Part shown: piece after piece, positions 1 to 5,882 of the stretch
How the letters are laid out: each line of letters opens with the position of its first letter
Numbering within the stretch: the stretch's first letter is position 1
From: Christensenella sp. UBA5489
GTDB lineage: Bacteria > Bacillota > Clostridia > Christensenellales > UBA1242
Assembly (NCBI GenBank): GCA_002424095.1
Contig: DIPL01000007.1
Span: forward strand, 18,505 to 28,032
DNA: 9,528 nt
Direction: 5' to 3'
Notes under the pieces: model-generated
What the model saw: only the letters and a program-made list of their open reading frames with translations
Told to the model about the DNA's origin: nothing
The model's database searches: none
Program-made: the position numbers and the translations under genes

Positions 1-2
1 CA

Positions 3-1241
3 AACAATAACGCAAACGCACTCCATATAAATCATATAAACAATGAAACAAATGACGATTCATATATCAATAACAGTGAAAATGGGAAAATTTTAATAAG
101 ATTTTATATCAAAAGCGGTACGCAAATCAATTTCAATTTTTCCGCAGATAATTATGCGAAAGATAGTATAAAATATAAAGCTATACCTTATTCAGATTTT
201 TTTGATATTGAATTTTTTAATTTAACTGATGAAAACAGCAAAGAATATAATATCGAAACCATTAATTCTCAAAGCGAAATATTTAAACTTTATAATGTCG
301 ACGAGTCATTTTTCGAACAGGCAACCGAAGATGGATTTCTTTGTTTTTTAGATTTTGCTTTAATTTTTAATGACAATATACAAAATGAAACGATGCTACC
401 AACTGACTGCATTTTCAATGTATATTCAACAAAGCCAAACGTTTTGAAAATAGATTTTGATGAAATCGCAGGGCAAGGTAAAATAAAGCCAAAATCTGTT
501 GGCACGGCAACAACTATTATTAATATAGAAAAGTACAGCGACAGTGGCTATGAGATATTAATTTCTAAATCTTTAAAATTTGAAGTTGTCAATGTCCCTG
601 TTGATAAGGTTGAAAACTTGCCTGAAAAATATTCAATAAATCTTGCATATAGCAATTCAGCGGATTTAAATTTGACCGTTTCGCCTATTTATGCAAAACT
701 TCAATTTCTATTAAATGATGATGAAAATAATATAATACTCAAAAATGATAAAATAATAAGTCTTTTAGATAAAAACAATATTGATAATGACGATATATTA
801 GAAATAAATTTTTATATGATTTTGAAAAATAAAATAATTCCAGCGAATATTGAAATAATCAACAAAACTTTCGCTGAACCCGACATTGATGATGAGTATT
901 CTTTTGAAATAGACTTAAACGATTATACCCCAACCACGACTGGACTTATTTTTAATAAAAACGAAAATAACTCGTTTACGCTCGATGTTGACTTGTCTGA
1001 ATTTAATACCGAAATAGAAATATATTTAAAAATCCGTCTTGTGAATAAAACAGGCGAGGAAGTAGATTGTAACTTTTTAGACCCTGACACACCCAACACT
1101 GCAATTTTTGAATTAACGCCTAAGTTAACCGCTGATTTCGAAAGTATATTTATGATTATATCAAGTGCAGGTACTGCAACTCTCACAATTTCTCACGCCG
1201 AATTGCCTGTTTTCGCTCAAATTGAAATCTCCGTAAGTTGA
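3..1241 (+). CDS. C-terminal part of a large Ig-like (BIg2-like) surface/secreted protein, 5'-truncated by the window
   Basis: The reading frame is open from the first complete codon of the window to a TGA at 1239-1241, giving 412 residues. The ATG at 393 is internal, because the same frame stays open upstream to the window edge. The product is rich in Asn, Asp, Ile and Lys and has alternating beta-strand patterns. Two stretches resemble the end of bacterial Ig-like group 2 domains: KSVGTATTIIN at about residues 163-173 and SAGTATLTISH near the C-terminus. Such domains are common in surface-exposed adhesins and cell-envelope proteins of Gram-positive bacteria. The visible part has no transmembrane segment, LPXTG sortase signal or SLH domain, so the anchoring mode is unknown; a signal peptide would lie outside the window. 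A strong terminator follows 8 nt after the stop, so this is the last gene of its transcript. The coding call is firm, the domain assignment moderate and the function unknown. Confidence 0.8.
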   Translation, partial: NNNANALHINHINNETNDDSYINNSENGKILIRFYIKSGTQINFNFSADNYAKDSIKYKAIPYSDFFDIEFFNLTDENSKEYNIETINSQSEIFKLYNVDESFFEQATEDGFLCFLDFALIFNDNIQNETMLPTDCIFNVYSTKPNVLKIDFDEIAGQGKIKPKSVGTATTIINIEKYSDSGYEILISKSLKFEVVNVPVDKVENLPEKYSINLAYSNSADLNLTVSPIYAKLQFLLNDDENNIILKNDKIISLLDKNNIDNDDILEINFYMILKNKIIPANIEIINKTFAEPDIDDEYSFEIDLNDYTPTTTGLIFNKNENNSFTLDVDLSEFNTEIEIYLKIRLVNKTGEEVDCNFLDPDTPNTAIFELTPKLTADFESIFMIISSAGTATLTISHAELPVFAQIEISVS

Positions 1242-1248
1242 TTCTTTG

Positions 1249-1278
1249 CATTTCTTATTGTCTTTAAGAAATGTTTTT
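1249..1278 (+). terminator. Rho-independent terminator of the Ig-like protein gene
   Basis: A perfect 8-bp stem (CATTTCTT 1249-1256 with AAGAAATG 1266-1273), a 9-nt loop and TTTTT at 1274-1278 start 8 nt after the TGA stop of the upstream gene. Confidence 0.75.
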
Positions 1279-1302
1279 CAGCAAGCAAATAAAGCACACT
1301 TC

Positions 1303-1316
1303 TAATAAGAGCGTAA
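1303..1316 (+). repeat. Left arm of a 14-bp perfect inverted repeat
   Basis: TAATAAGAGCGTAA at 1303-1316 recurs exactly as its reverse complement at 1763-1776. The arms bracket about 446 bp of gene debris and a minus-strand terminator. They may be ends of a decayed small element or recombination scars; no transposase or target-site duplication was seen. Confidence 0.5.
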
Positions 1317-1335
1317 GAAAATGTTTTTATTATAA

Positions 1336-1462
1336 GAGGGATTCGCTAGAAATGTAAAAGAGATAGGATTTAGGAACGGTAATTTAGAAGTCAGAATTAC
1401 AAATGAAAAAAGACTTTGAAAAGGCGAAAGTCATTATTGAAAAAGACTATAAGGAAAATTAA
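1336..1462 (+). pseudogene. Short decayed coding remnant, family not recognised
   Basis: Two adjacent frames read like one protein end. The first frame (from 1336) reads EGFARNVKEIGFRNGNLEV and then RITNEK before running into TGA. From the A-run at 1406-1411 the next frame reads KKDFEKAKVIIEKDYKEN and stops with TAA at 1460-1462. Joining them needs one indel in the homopolymer, giving a roughly 40-residue C-terminal fragment with typical Lys/Glu-rich helical composition. The alternative is a free-standing 19-codon ORF from ATG 1403, but it has no clear ribosome binding site. I do not recognise the family. It lies between the Ig-like protein terminator and a minus-strand terminator, inside the 14-bp inverted-repeat pair. 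Confidence 0.35.
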
Positions 1463-1569
1463 ACCTTTATTCAAATTTATAAAGACCTGCAATATTGAGT
1501 TGCAAGTTTTTTTATTTTTTTCTTTTATCTCAAAAAGAGAGGCGATGGTATTTTTTGATTAAACCTTAC

Positions 1570-1603
1570 AAAAAAAACGGAAGCGGGTTTCCCGTCTTGC
1601 CGT
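1570..1603 (-). terminator. Minus-strand rho-independent terminator
   Basis: Read on the minus strand, a GC-rich stem (ACGG-AAG-CGGG 1577-1587 against CCCG, CTT and CCGT between 1591 and 1603, with single-base bulges and a TTT loop) is followed by eight T residues (complement of the A-run 1570-1577). It would terminate transcription from the minus-strand genes upstream of it, now decayed. Confidence 0.6.
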
Positions 1604-1627
1604 AAAAGGTGGGGTGCAATAAAGTGT

Positions 1628-1722
1628 TTAATTTTGTAACAGTGGGCAAAATCGCTGTTTCAGACATTTAGTCAACTCAAAAATCGGCATTCCTTTCCTG
1701 CAACTTCTGCAACTGACAATGC
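1628..1722 (-). other. Possible Cys-rich (zinc-ribbon-like) coding remnant
   Basis: A minus-strand frame contains SCRSCRKGMPIFELTK followed by CLKQRFCP before a TAA at 1628-1630. The CxxC plus C-x5-C spacing looks like a decayed zinc ribbon. The neighbouring frame supplies HCYKIKHF at the same place, so one indel would give a FCPHC-type ending. It has no start or ribosome binding site and lies just upstream of the minus-strand terminator. Chance occurrence is not excluded. Confidence 0.22.
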
Positions 1723-1762
1723 TTAATTTTAATACCCCAATCAACTTTAAAATCTTATTATA

Positions 1763-1776
1763 TTACGCTCTTATTA
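1763..1776 (-). repeat. Right arm of the 14-bp perfect inverted repeat
   Basis: TTACGCTCTTATTA is the exact reverse complement of 1303-1316. It sits two bases beyond the stop of the minus-strand pseudogene. Confidence 0.5.
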
Positions 1777-1777
1777 C

Positions 1778-2286
1778 TTAGTCTTCAATAAATTTCTGTA
1801 TATAATTTTTTAAATCATTTTCCGAACCACAAATTTGTGTACACCAAAAGTACATTATCGCCATTTCTAAATTTTTCTTGTGATTTTTAATATAAGGTAA
1901 GTGCTTAAATCTTGAATATAGTATGCTAATGTTAAATGGGTCTTTTGCCTTCTTCCAATCATAGCGATAAAAATCATATTCTTTATCTTCTAAAACCCTA
2001 CACTATTTCTCCCATAATCTATTATTATCAAACCAATAACTCGCGTAATTAAGTCCAAATCGGGCAATGTCAATATTATATTGATTTTTCAATTTATTTG
2101 CCCAATCATTAAACTCTTCACTTATAAATTCAAACTCTTCTTTAAAAAAACAGTTCTTAATGTCCTTAAGAAGCAAATATAATTACAATCATTGTGGAAA
2201 ACAAAAAACAAATTCACTATCCCATCTGAATGGTCAAATAAATACTCTATGCCAATAAGGTAAAAAACATAGCAAAAAATCAATAT
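1778..2286 (-). pseudogene. Unknown protein gene, broken by one stop and one frameshift
   Basis: Read from right to left, the minus strand is open from about 2286 and gives a segment including YVFYLIGIEYLFDHSDGIVN. Near 2174-2182 the frame shifts and continues as KDIKNCFFKEEFEFISEEF, then NDWANKLKNQYNIDIARFG and ASYWFDNNRLWEK. It then meets an in-frame TAG (2003-2005) and resumes as CRVLEDKEYDFYRYDWKKAK, ending NYIQKFIED with TAA at 1778-1780. The roughly 165-residue product has convincing protein composition, many aromatic residues and Glu/Lys-rich helices, and no membrane segments except possibly the hydrophobic N-terminus. I do not recognise the family. No clear ribosome binding site is visible, so the start is uncertain. 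The minus-strand terminator at 1570-1603 would be its natural downstream end. Confidence 0.6.
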
Positions 2287-2346
2287 TTAATAATAAATTA
2301 CAATCAGATTCAGTTATGAAAAAAGTAAAAACAGGAGAAATTTATC

Positions 2347-2712
2347 GTGCATTTATCACAAGACGATAATTCTATTGTTAGAAGAACAAATATGAGAACA
2401 TTTAGTAAACAAGAAAATTTAAAGTACACTATATGTCAAAATAAATGGCTTATAGACTTTGATGACTTTTATAAAACTGTAAACCCAAAACATTTAACTG
2501 AAAATACTCTTTTACCACGCTTACGAACAAAAATAGCTGCACAAAATGATTGGAATGCTAACCATAGAACAAAAATAAAGCATCACATACTCGACAAAAT
2601 ATGTGATGCTAAAAAATGCTTTGTTTATAAACATGGGAACTATAATATTATAAATTATGATGAACTTGAAAACGTAATAATAAAACTACTAAAAAATAAG
2701 AAAAAATACTAA
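2347..2712 (+). CDS. Small protein with excisionase/HTH-like N-terminus
   Basis: This 121-residue product starts at GTG 2347, with GGAG at 2334-2337 nine nt upstream. Residues about 9-41, ending in LKYTICQNKWLIDFDDF, resemble the recognition helix and wing of excisionase or MerR-like helix-turn-helix proteins (typically '..LKAIKINNRWLIDKDDF'). The rest (residues 42-121) is Lys/Asn/His-rich and unrecognised, with a strongly basic C-terminus (KNKKKY). A second frame upstream (ATG 2316, MKKVKTGEIYRAFITRR, TAA) overlaps the start and also looks like the beginning of such a domain. The true N-terminus may therefore lie there with a frameshift near 2355-2370, or the GTG start may be real. An 11-bp inverted repeat lies inside the gene. 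The next gene begins 90 nt downstream with its own promoter. The likely role is DNA binding, inferred from the motif only. Confidence 0.55.
   Translation: MHLSQDDNSIVRRTNMRTFSKQENLKYTICQNKWLIDFDDFYKTVNPKHLTENTLLPRLRTKIAAQNDWNANHRTKIKHHILDKICDAKKCFVYKHGNYNIINYDELENVIIKLLKNKKKY
2579..2610. repeat. Intragenic 11-bp perfect inverted repeat (hairpin)
   Basis: AGCATCACATA (2579-2589) and TATGTGATGCT (2600-2610) are perfect reverse complements separated by 10 nt, within the coding sequence of the HTH-like protein. On the minus strand the hairpin is followed by TTTATTTTT, the layout of a rho-independent terminator facing the minus-strand pseudogene. It could also be an operator bound by the product. 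Confidence 0.5.
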
Positions 2713-2767
2713 AACATTTTAATAAGGTTTATTATTGCAAATTTTTAAAGCGATTGGTGTACAAATA

Positions 2768-2776
2768 TGATATAAT
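2768..2776 (+). promoter_or_regulatory. Extended -10 promoter of the 375-residue protein gene
   Basis: TGATATAAT matches the TG-n-TATAAT extended -10 consensus exactly, 26 nt before the GTG start. No good -35 box is visible, as expected for extended -10 promoters. Transcription would start near 2783, giving a leader of about 20 nt that carries AAGGAA (2787-2792). Confidence 0.55.
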
Positions 2777-2802
2777 AGTTTCCAATAAGGAAATTAGTAA
2801 TT

Positions 2803-3930
2803 GTGAAAAATATAAGGGCAAGAATAGAAAATGTATTAAATCAAAATCAACAAATAATTACTGACTATGGAGATATTGAACATGTATTATCTCCATATAT
2901 AACAGATAGAGGTTTTTTACGCGAATTTAGGAGCACTGGAGATGCTATAGGTCTTGTTACATGCATACAAAAAATAAAAAAAGATTATTATAGTTATTGT
3001 ATATTTAGAAAAAGTTTGTTTATGTTTAATAAAGGTTTAAATGATAGTAATTATAAAAAAATTTTAAACTGTCAGTTTAGAAATATAATTAATTCTCAAA
3101 ATTTTGCGTGGAGTGATTCTTCACTAAATAACACGATTTTAAAAACTGAAGACACATTTAAGGCTATTAAATGCTTATTTGATAATATAAATAAAGCTAC
3201 AGAACAGTTGTTAAAACCTTATATAAATATACTATATTTTGTCAATAATTATCCGTGCAAAGATGAAAAAGCGAATCCCGATTTAGGAAAAATGATACAA
3301 AATTTAAAAAGTGAAATTCCTGCATTTGTTATTAAAGGATTACCAATATCACAATGGAGAAATATATCAGATCACAAAACATATGAATATAAAAATAATA
3401 AAATTATTTGTCTGTATGGAAATAATAACGATAAAAAGAAAGTTTTATACTCTATTAATAGCCTTATCTTTATATCAAATAAAATCACAAAAATATATAA
3501 TGCAATTTATACTGCATTCAATCTATTCTTTTATAATAATGTTAAATTATTTAGTACAAAAGCTTTAAATTTTAGGGAAGATATCTGGTTGGATAGTTTT
3601 AAAATAAGTATCGGCGCTTTAAATTTTTTGATAGCTAATTATAAAAATAATAATGTGTTTGCAATTAAAATTAAAGATATTGAAAATATTTCAGGCACAT
3701 GTAAAGAAAAACAATTAGTAAGAGCGATACATTGCAGTCAATTTGTTGTTAATATATGGCCGTTTGTTAAAAAAGATATTAGAATTATATATTGTGATAG
3801 TTTTGGTACAACAAAAGTAATATTCTTTTTTAAACATACCGATATAAACTGTATTGTAAAACATAAAATGCCATTATATCAAATTGCGGAAAAAATGACA
3901 TTTGAATTTTTAAGTGAAGATTTAAAATAA
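2803..3930 (+). CDS. 375-residue protein of unknown function with an RNxxxH (HEPN-like) motif
   Basis: The frame starts at GTG 2803, with AAGGAA (2787-2792) as the ribosome binding site, and ends at TAA 3928-3930. The product is Asn/Lys/Ile-rich, has no signal peptide or clear transmembrane segment, and is predicted by eye to be mostly helical in its first two thirds. At residues 184-195 it has SQWRNISDHKTY; R186-N-x3-H191 fits the R-x4-6-H motif of HEPN-superfamily ribonucleases, which occur in toxins and abortive-infection proteins. A second, beta-rich segment follows (about 285-355). I do not recognise the family and no catalytic role is proven. The gene has its own extended -10 promoter, follows a small HTH-like protein, and shares a bidirectional terminator with a converging tRNA-Arg gene. 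By eye its base composition is clearly more AT-rich than the YhhN gene and ileS in this window, which suggests acquisition by transfer. Confidence 0.75.
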   Translation: MKNIRARIENVLNQNQQIITDYGDIEHVLSPYITDRGFLREFRSTGDAIGLVTCIQKIKKDYYSYCIFRKSLFMFNKGLNDSNYKKILNCQFRNIINSQNFAWSDSSLNNTILKTEDTFKAIKCLFDNINKATEQLLKPYINILYFVNNYPCKDEKANPDLGKMIQNLKSEIPAFVIKGLPISQWRNISDHKTYEYKNNKIICLYGNNNDKKKVLYSINSLIFISNKITKIYNAIYTAFNLFFYNNVKLFSTKALNFREDIWLDSFKISIGALNFLIANYKNNNVFAIKIKDIENISGTCKEKQLVRAIHCSQFVVNIWPFVKKDIRIIYCDSFGTTKVIFFFKHTDINCIVKHKMPLYQIAEKMTFEFLSEDLK

Positions 3931-3958
3931 AAACAACCAAATTACAATGGTTGTTTTT
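3929..3958. terminator. Bidirectional terminator between the 375-residue protein gene and tRNA-Arg
   Basis: An 11-bp perfect stem (AAAAACAACCA 3929-3939 with TGGTTGTTTTT 3948-3958) overlaps the stop codon of the plus-strand gene. Its A and T tracts form the U-run in either direction, so it serves the converging tRNA-Arg gene as well. Confidence 0.75.
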
Positions 3959-3961
3959 ATA

Positions 3962-4038
<77 letters not shown>

Positions 4039-4114
4039 ATATTGAATTTTTTGTGTAGTTTTATGACTTGCACTGAGGTCAAAAATTTAATTTATATTAC
4101 AAATCTTATTGCAA

Positions 4115-4123
4115 ATTATAGCA
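4115..4123 (-). promoter_or_regulatory. Candidate extended -10 promoter of tRNA-Arg
   Basis: Read on the minus strand, TGCTATAAT matches TG-n-TATAAT and lies about 77 nt upstream of the mature tRNA 5' end. No convincing -35 box is seen at the matching distance. Confidence 0.4.
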
Positions 4124-4158
4124 CAAAACTTAACGATAAAAAATATATTTTTAAAAAA

Positions 4159-4182
4159 AACTCCACCCAAAACTCCACCCAA
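4159..4182. repeat. Two tandem copies of a 12-bp unit
   Basis: AACTCCACCCAA occurs twice head to tail (4159-4170 and 4171-4182), between the tRNA-Arg gene and the truncated tRNA-like sequence. The function is unknown. The unit is GC-richer than its surroundings. Confidence 0.6.
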
Positions 4183-4258
4183 AATTATTTTTTGTAATTC
4201 AAAATCGCTGAAACCCTTTATTTATGCGGGTTTTAGAGGGTAGGGTTTTTGTACGTTG

Positions 4259-4302
4259 CACACTTAGGAGGCGATTGCTTTATCCAATTACGCCATATCC
4301 AC
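4259..4302 (-). pseudogene. Truncated tRNA-Arg(CCT)-like sequence, 5' half only
   Basis: The minus strand from 4302 reads as a tRNA 5' half: a 7-nt acceptor strand (GTGGATA), TG, a D-arm with the AATTGGATA loop, the stem strand ATCGC, and a CTCCTAA anticodon loop with anticodon CCT. After the loop the 3' stem strand (GTGTG) pairs only partly. No T-arm (GGTTCRA) and no TATCCAC acceptor complement follow. Resemblance to a tRNA thus ends at the 3' side of the anticodon loop, a known crossover region for tyrosine integrases. It is therefore probably an att-site scar or a decayed tRNA gene. Confidence 0.6.
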
Positions 4303-4443
4303 ATATTAAACTTTTAACTCAACAAACATTTTAACACCTTTATGACCTTAAAACAAGTATATGATATAAAATTGAAAACAAAATTTACACTAAATAGTCA
4401 GCTCCTTTGTCTAGGGAACTGGCTATTTTAAGCTCGGTACTTT
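4303..4443. other. Intergenic stretch with one strong hairpin (4392-4428)
   Basis: A 10-bp stem with one T-G pair joins AAATAGTCAG (4392-4401) to CTGGCTATTT (4419-4428), with a few more inner pairs. It is followed on the plus strand by a T-rich stretch. It lies just beyond the stop of the minus-strand SHOCT pseudogene, so it may be that gene's old terminator, although the T-run on the minus side is poor. I see nothing else here. Confidence 0.45.
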
Positions 4444-4836
4444 TTATAACCTTAATAGTTGGTTTTTCTTTTCATCGTATTCTTCTTGTGTTATTGCTTC
4501 GGCTTCTAGCAATTTTTTATATTTTAGCAATTCATCCGCGGCTTGAAATTTCACTTTGTTGATTGTTTTTAGAACCTAACTTTGATTCAATATATTTTTT
4601 AGCCCCAACATTTCTTTTAATTGTTTGTTGTAAAAATAAAATCTGTTTTCGTTTGAAGTCCCTGAGAAAAGTCCGCCACTATTTTGAAACATTGTATCCT
4701 GCAAAATAAAATTCAATATATCCTGATAAAAGTTTAGTTGACGCTCGAAATTCTTTGTAACATATCTTTCGCCCGCCATTCCTTTTGGTTTTATTGAAAT
4801 TGCCGTGTCATGTACTGTCAGGTTATATTTTTGCAA
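4444..4836 (-). pseudogene. PH-like/SHOCT-domain protein, degraded by several frameshifts
   Basis: Pieces of one protein lie in order across minus-strand frames. They run: VHDTAISIKPKGMAGERYVT; LSGYIEFYFAGYNVSK (4682-4729, shifted frame); SGGLFSGTSNENRFYFYNK; AKKYIESKLGSKNNQQSEIS (shifted near the C-run 4603-4606); and ADELLKYKKLLEAEAITQEE with YDEKKNQLLRL and TAA at 4444-4446 (shifted near 4540-4548). The last part is a textbook SHOCT domain, and the GGLFSGTSNEN...F and AKKYIE segments match the PH-like (DUF4429-type) domain usually placed before it. At least four frameshifts exist, plus a TAG at 4837-4839 upstream, so the gene is dead. Intact relatives have about 150-250 residues and unknown function. 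The N-terminus is not recognisable upstream of 4836. Confidence 0.75.
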
Positions 4837-5022
4837 CTATGCTTGCACTAGAGCGCTTATTGGAGCTAACACAGTATTTTGTTGTTTGATGCAAATTTTA
4901 AAAAAGTGGCAAGGTATCAACAATACTACGGCATTAAAAATGCAATAAAAACAATAACCACAAAGGGTGATAACAGAGTAAGGCAAAGAGATGTTATTTA
5001 GCACATTAATTTTTAACAAATT

Positions 5023-5042
5023 TTAGGGTATAAATTAGGGTA
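5023..5042. repeat. Direct repeat of TTAGGGTA with 12-nt period
   Basis: TTAGGGTA occurs at 5023-5030 and again at 5035-5042, spaced exactly 12 nt, just beyond the tRNA-Leu terminator. The period equals that of the repeat near tRNA-Arg (4159-4182), although the sequence differs. Confidence 0.4.
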
Positions 5043-5069
5043 CAGAGTGGAATTTATTAACTTTTTATT

Positions 5070-5104
5070 AAAAAAGGCTTCAAGCAAATTGCTTAAAAGC
5101 CTTT
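5070..5104 (-). terminator. Terminator of tRNA-Leu
   Basis: On the minus strand a stem of AAAGGCTT (complement of 5097-5104) with AAGCCTTT (complement of 5073-5080) encloses a smaller AAGC/GCTT helix. It is followed by a T-run (complement of 5070-5075). It starts 11 nt after the tRNA CCA end. Confidence 0.75.
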
Positions 5105-5115
5105 ATTTATGCTGC

Positions 5116-5200
5116 TGGTGCAAGTGGTGGGACTTGAACCCACACTCGTTGCCGAACACGTCCCTTAAACGTGCGCGTATGCCAATTCCGCCACACTTGC
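5116..5200 (-). tRNA. tRNA-Leu (anticodon AAG)
   Basis: The minus strand forms a class II tRNA of 85 nt including an encoded CCA (5116-5118). The acceptor stem is GCAAGTG/CACTTGC, and the D-arm is GCG...CGC. The anticodon stem is CACGT/ACGTG with loop TTAAGGG, giving anticodon AAG. The variable arm is long (TTCGGCAACGAGT), and the T-arm is GTGGG-TTCAAGT-CCCAC with discriminator A. All helices pair perfectly. A34 is expected to be deaminated to inosine by a TadA-type enzyme so that CUN codons are read. A terminator follows directly. Confidence 0.95.
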
Positions 5201-5833
5201 AAAATATTGTCCGAAACGTTATGCAAAGAATTCTATTGAAATTTTTTAAGCGAGAACTTATCTCATAAAATTATTTATTGATGCCTAATTTTAAAACTGA
5301 ATAAAATAATATTAGACTTAATTTCAAATGCAAATTATATTAACATATTATAATAAAGAAATCAAGTTTTTTGAATTATTTTTTGCGACACGCAGTAAAA
5401 TTTTAAAACGCAGCGAAAGTCCACCTGAAACATATATTTTAAATTCGTTATCTATATTATTTCTAATATGATAATGCAAAAGCAAATCTTTAAAAAAACA
5501 GCGGCGAGAATATATGTAAAAATGGCGAGCTTGTGAGTATGCAAATCTTTTTATAAGATAGCAAAAAAACTTTGCAGTTTTACAGGACCTCATAAATCTT
5601 AAATTTTTGCTACGTGAATAAAACCCATAAATCTAAGAGCGACAACTTTTAGTACGTAACAACAATTGTGTCAACTTGTAAGTAACACTTGAAATTTTAA
5701 TTTAAATAAATTTGTATATGCAAAATCTTTTATTAAAAATAGCAACTGCAAATAAGAGATGAAACTAACTTTTTTTATCGCACTTAATGTTATAATTCAA
5801 CCAACTTTTTATAAATATTCCTTAATAAATTAT
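5201..5833. other. Gene-poor intergenic stretch with imperfect direct repeats
   Basis: About 630 bp between tRNA-Leu and the YhhN promoter hold no convincing gene. The longest minus-strand frame (5348-5593) lacks a ribosome binding site and recognisable motifs. An imperfect repeat is present: TATGCAAATCTTTTTATAAG at 5538-5557, continuing ATAGCAA, recurs at 5717-5745 as TATGCAAAATCTTTTATTAA plus AAATAGCAA. A weaker copy lies near 5474. The tRNA-Leu promoter must lie in the first 80 bp; TAGAAT (minus strand, 5230-5235) is a weak -10 candidate. Confidence 0.4.
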
Positions 5834-5862
5834 TTGACTTTGATTATACTTTTATATAAAAT
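5834..5862 (+). promoter_or_regulatory. Candidate promoter of the YhhN-family gene
   Basis: TTGACT (5834-5839) lies 15 nt before TATAAA (5855-5860), or 17 nt before TAAAAT (5857-5862). Either -10 leaves only a short leader before the AGGAG at 5871-5875. The exact -10 cannot be chosen from sequence alone. Confidence 0.4.
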
Positions 5863-5882
5863 GACTAAAAAGGAGTTTTGTT

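Noticed and set aside
4090..4225. Minus-strand reading with LGGVLGGVFF, reminiscent of integrase C-terminal tails
   Set aside because: Only the repeat resembles such tails; no catalytic motif (R-H-R-Y) is present in any frame, so I do not call an integrase remnant.
4837..5019. Minus-strand 60-codon frame upstream of the SHOCT pseudogene, in the same frame as its first piece
   Set aside because: It could be the N-terminus behind a TAG stop, but the sequence has no similarity that I recognise to PH-like/SHOCT proteins, so I did not extend the pseudogene through it.
5047..5268. Plus-strand 73-codon frame across tRNA-Leu
   Set aside because: It is the antisense of tRNA-Leu and its terminator, with no ribosome binding site or recognisable protein motif.
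5348..5593. Minus-strand 81-codon frame (MRSCKTAKFFCYLIKRF...)
   Set aside because: There is no ribosome binding site, it overlaps imperfect nucleotide repeats, and it has no recognisable domain. It is more likely repetitive non-coding DNA, though a decayed gene is not excluded.
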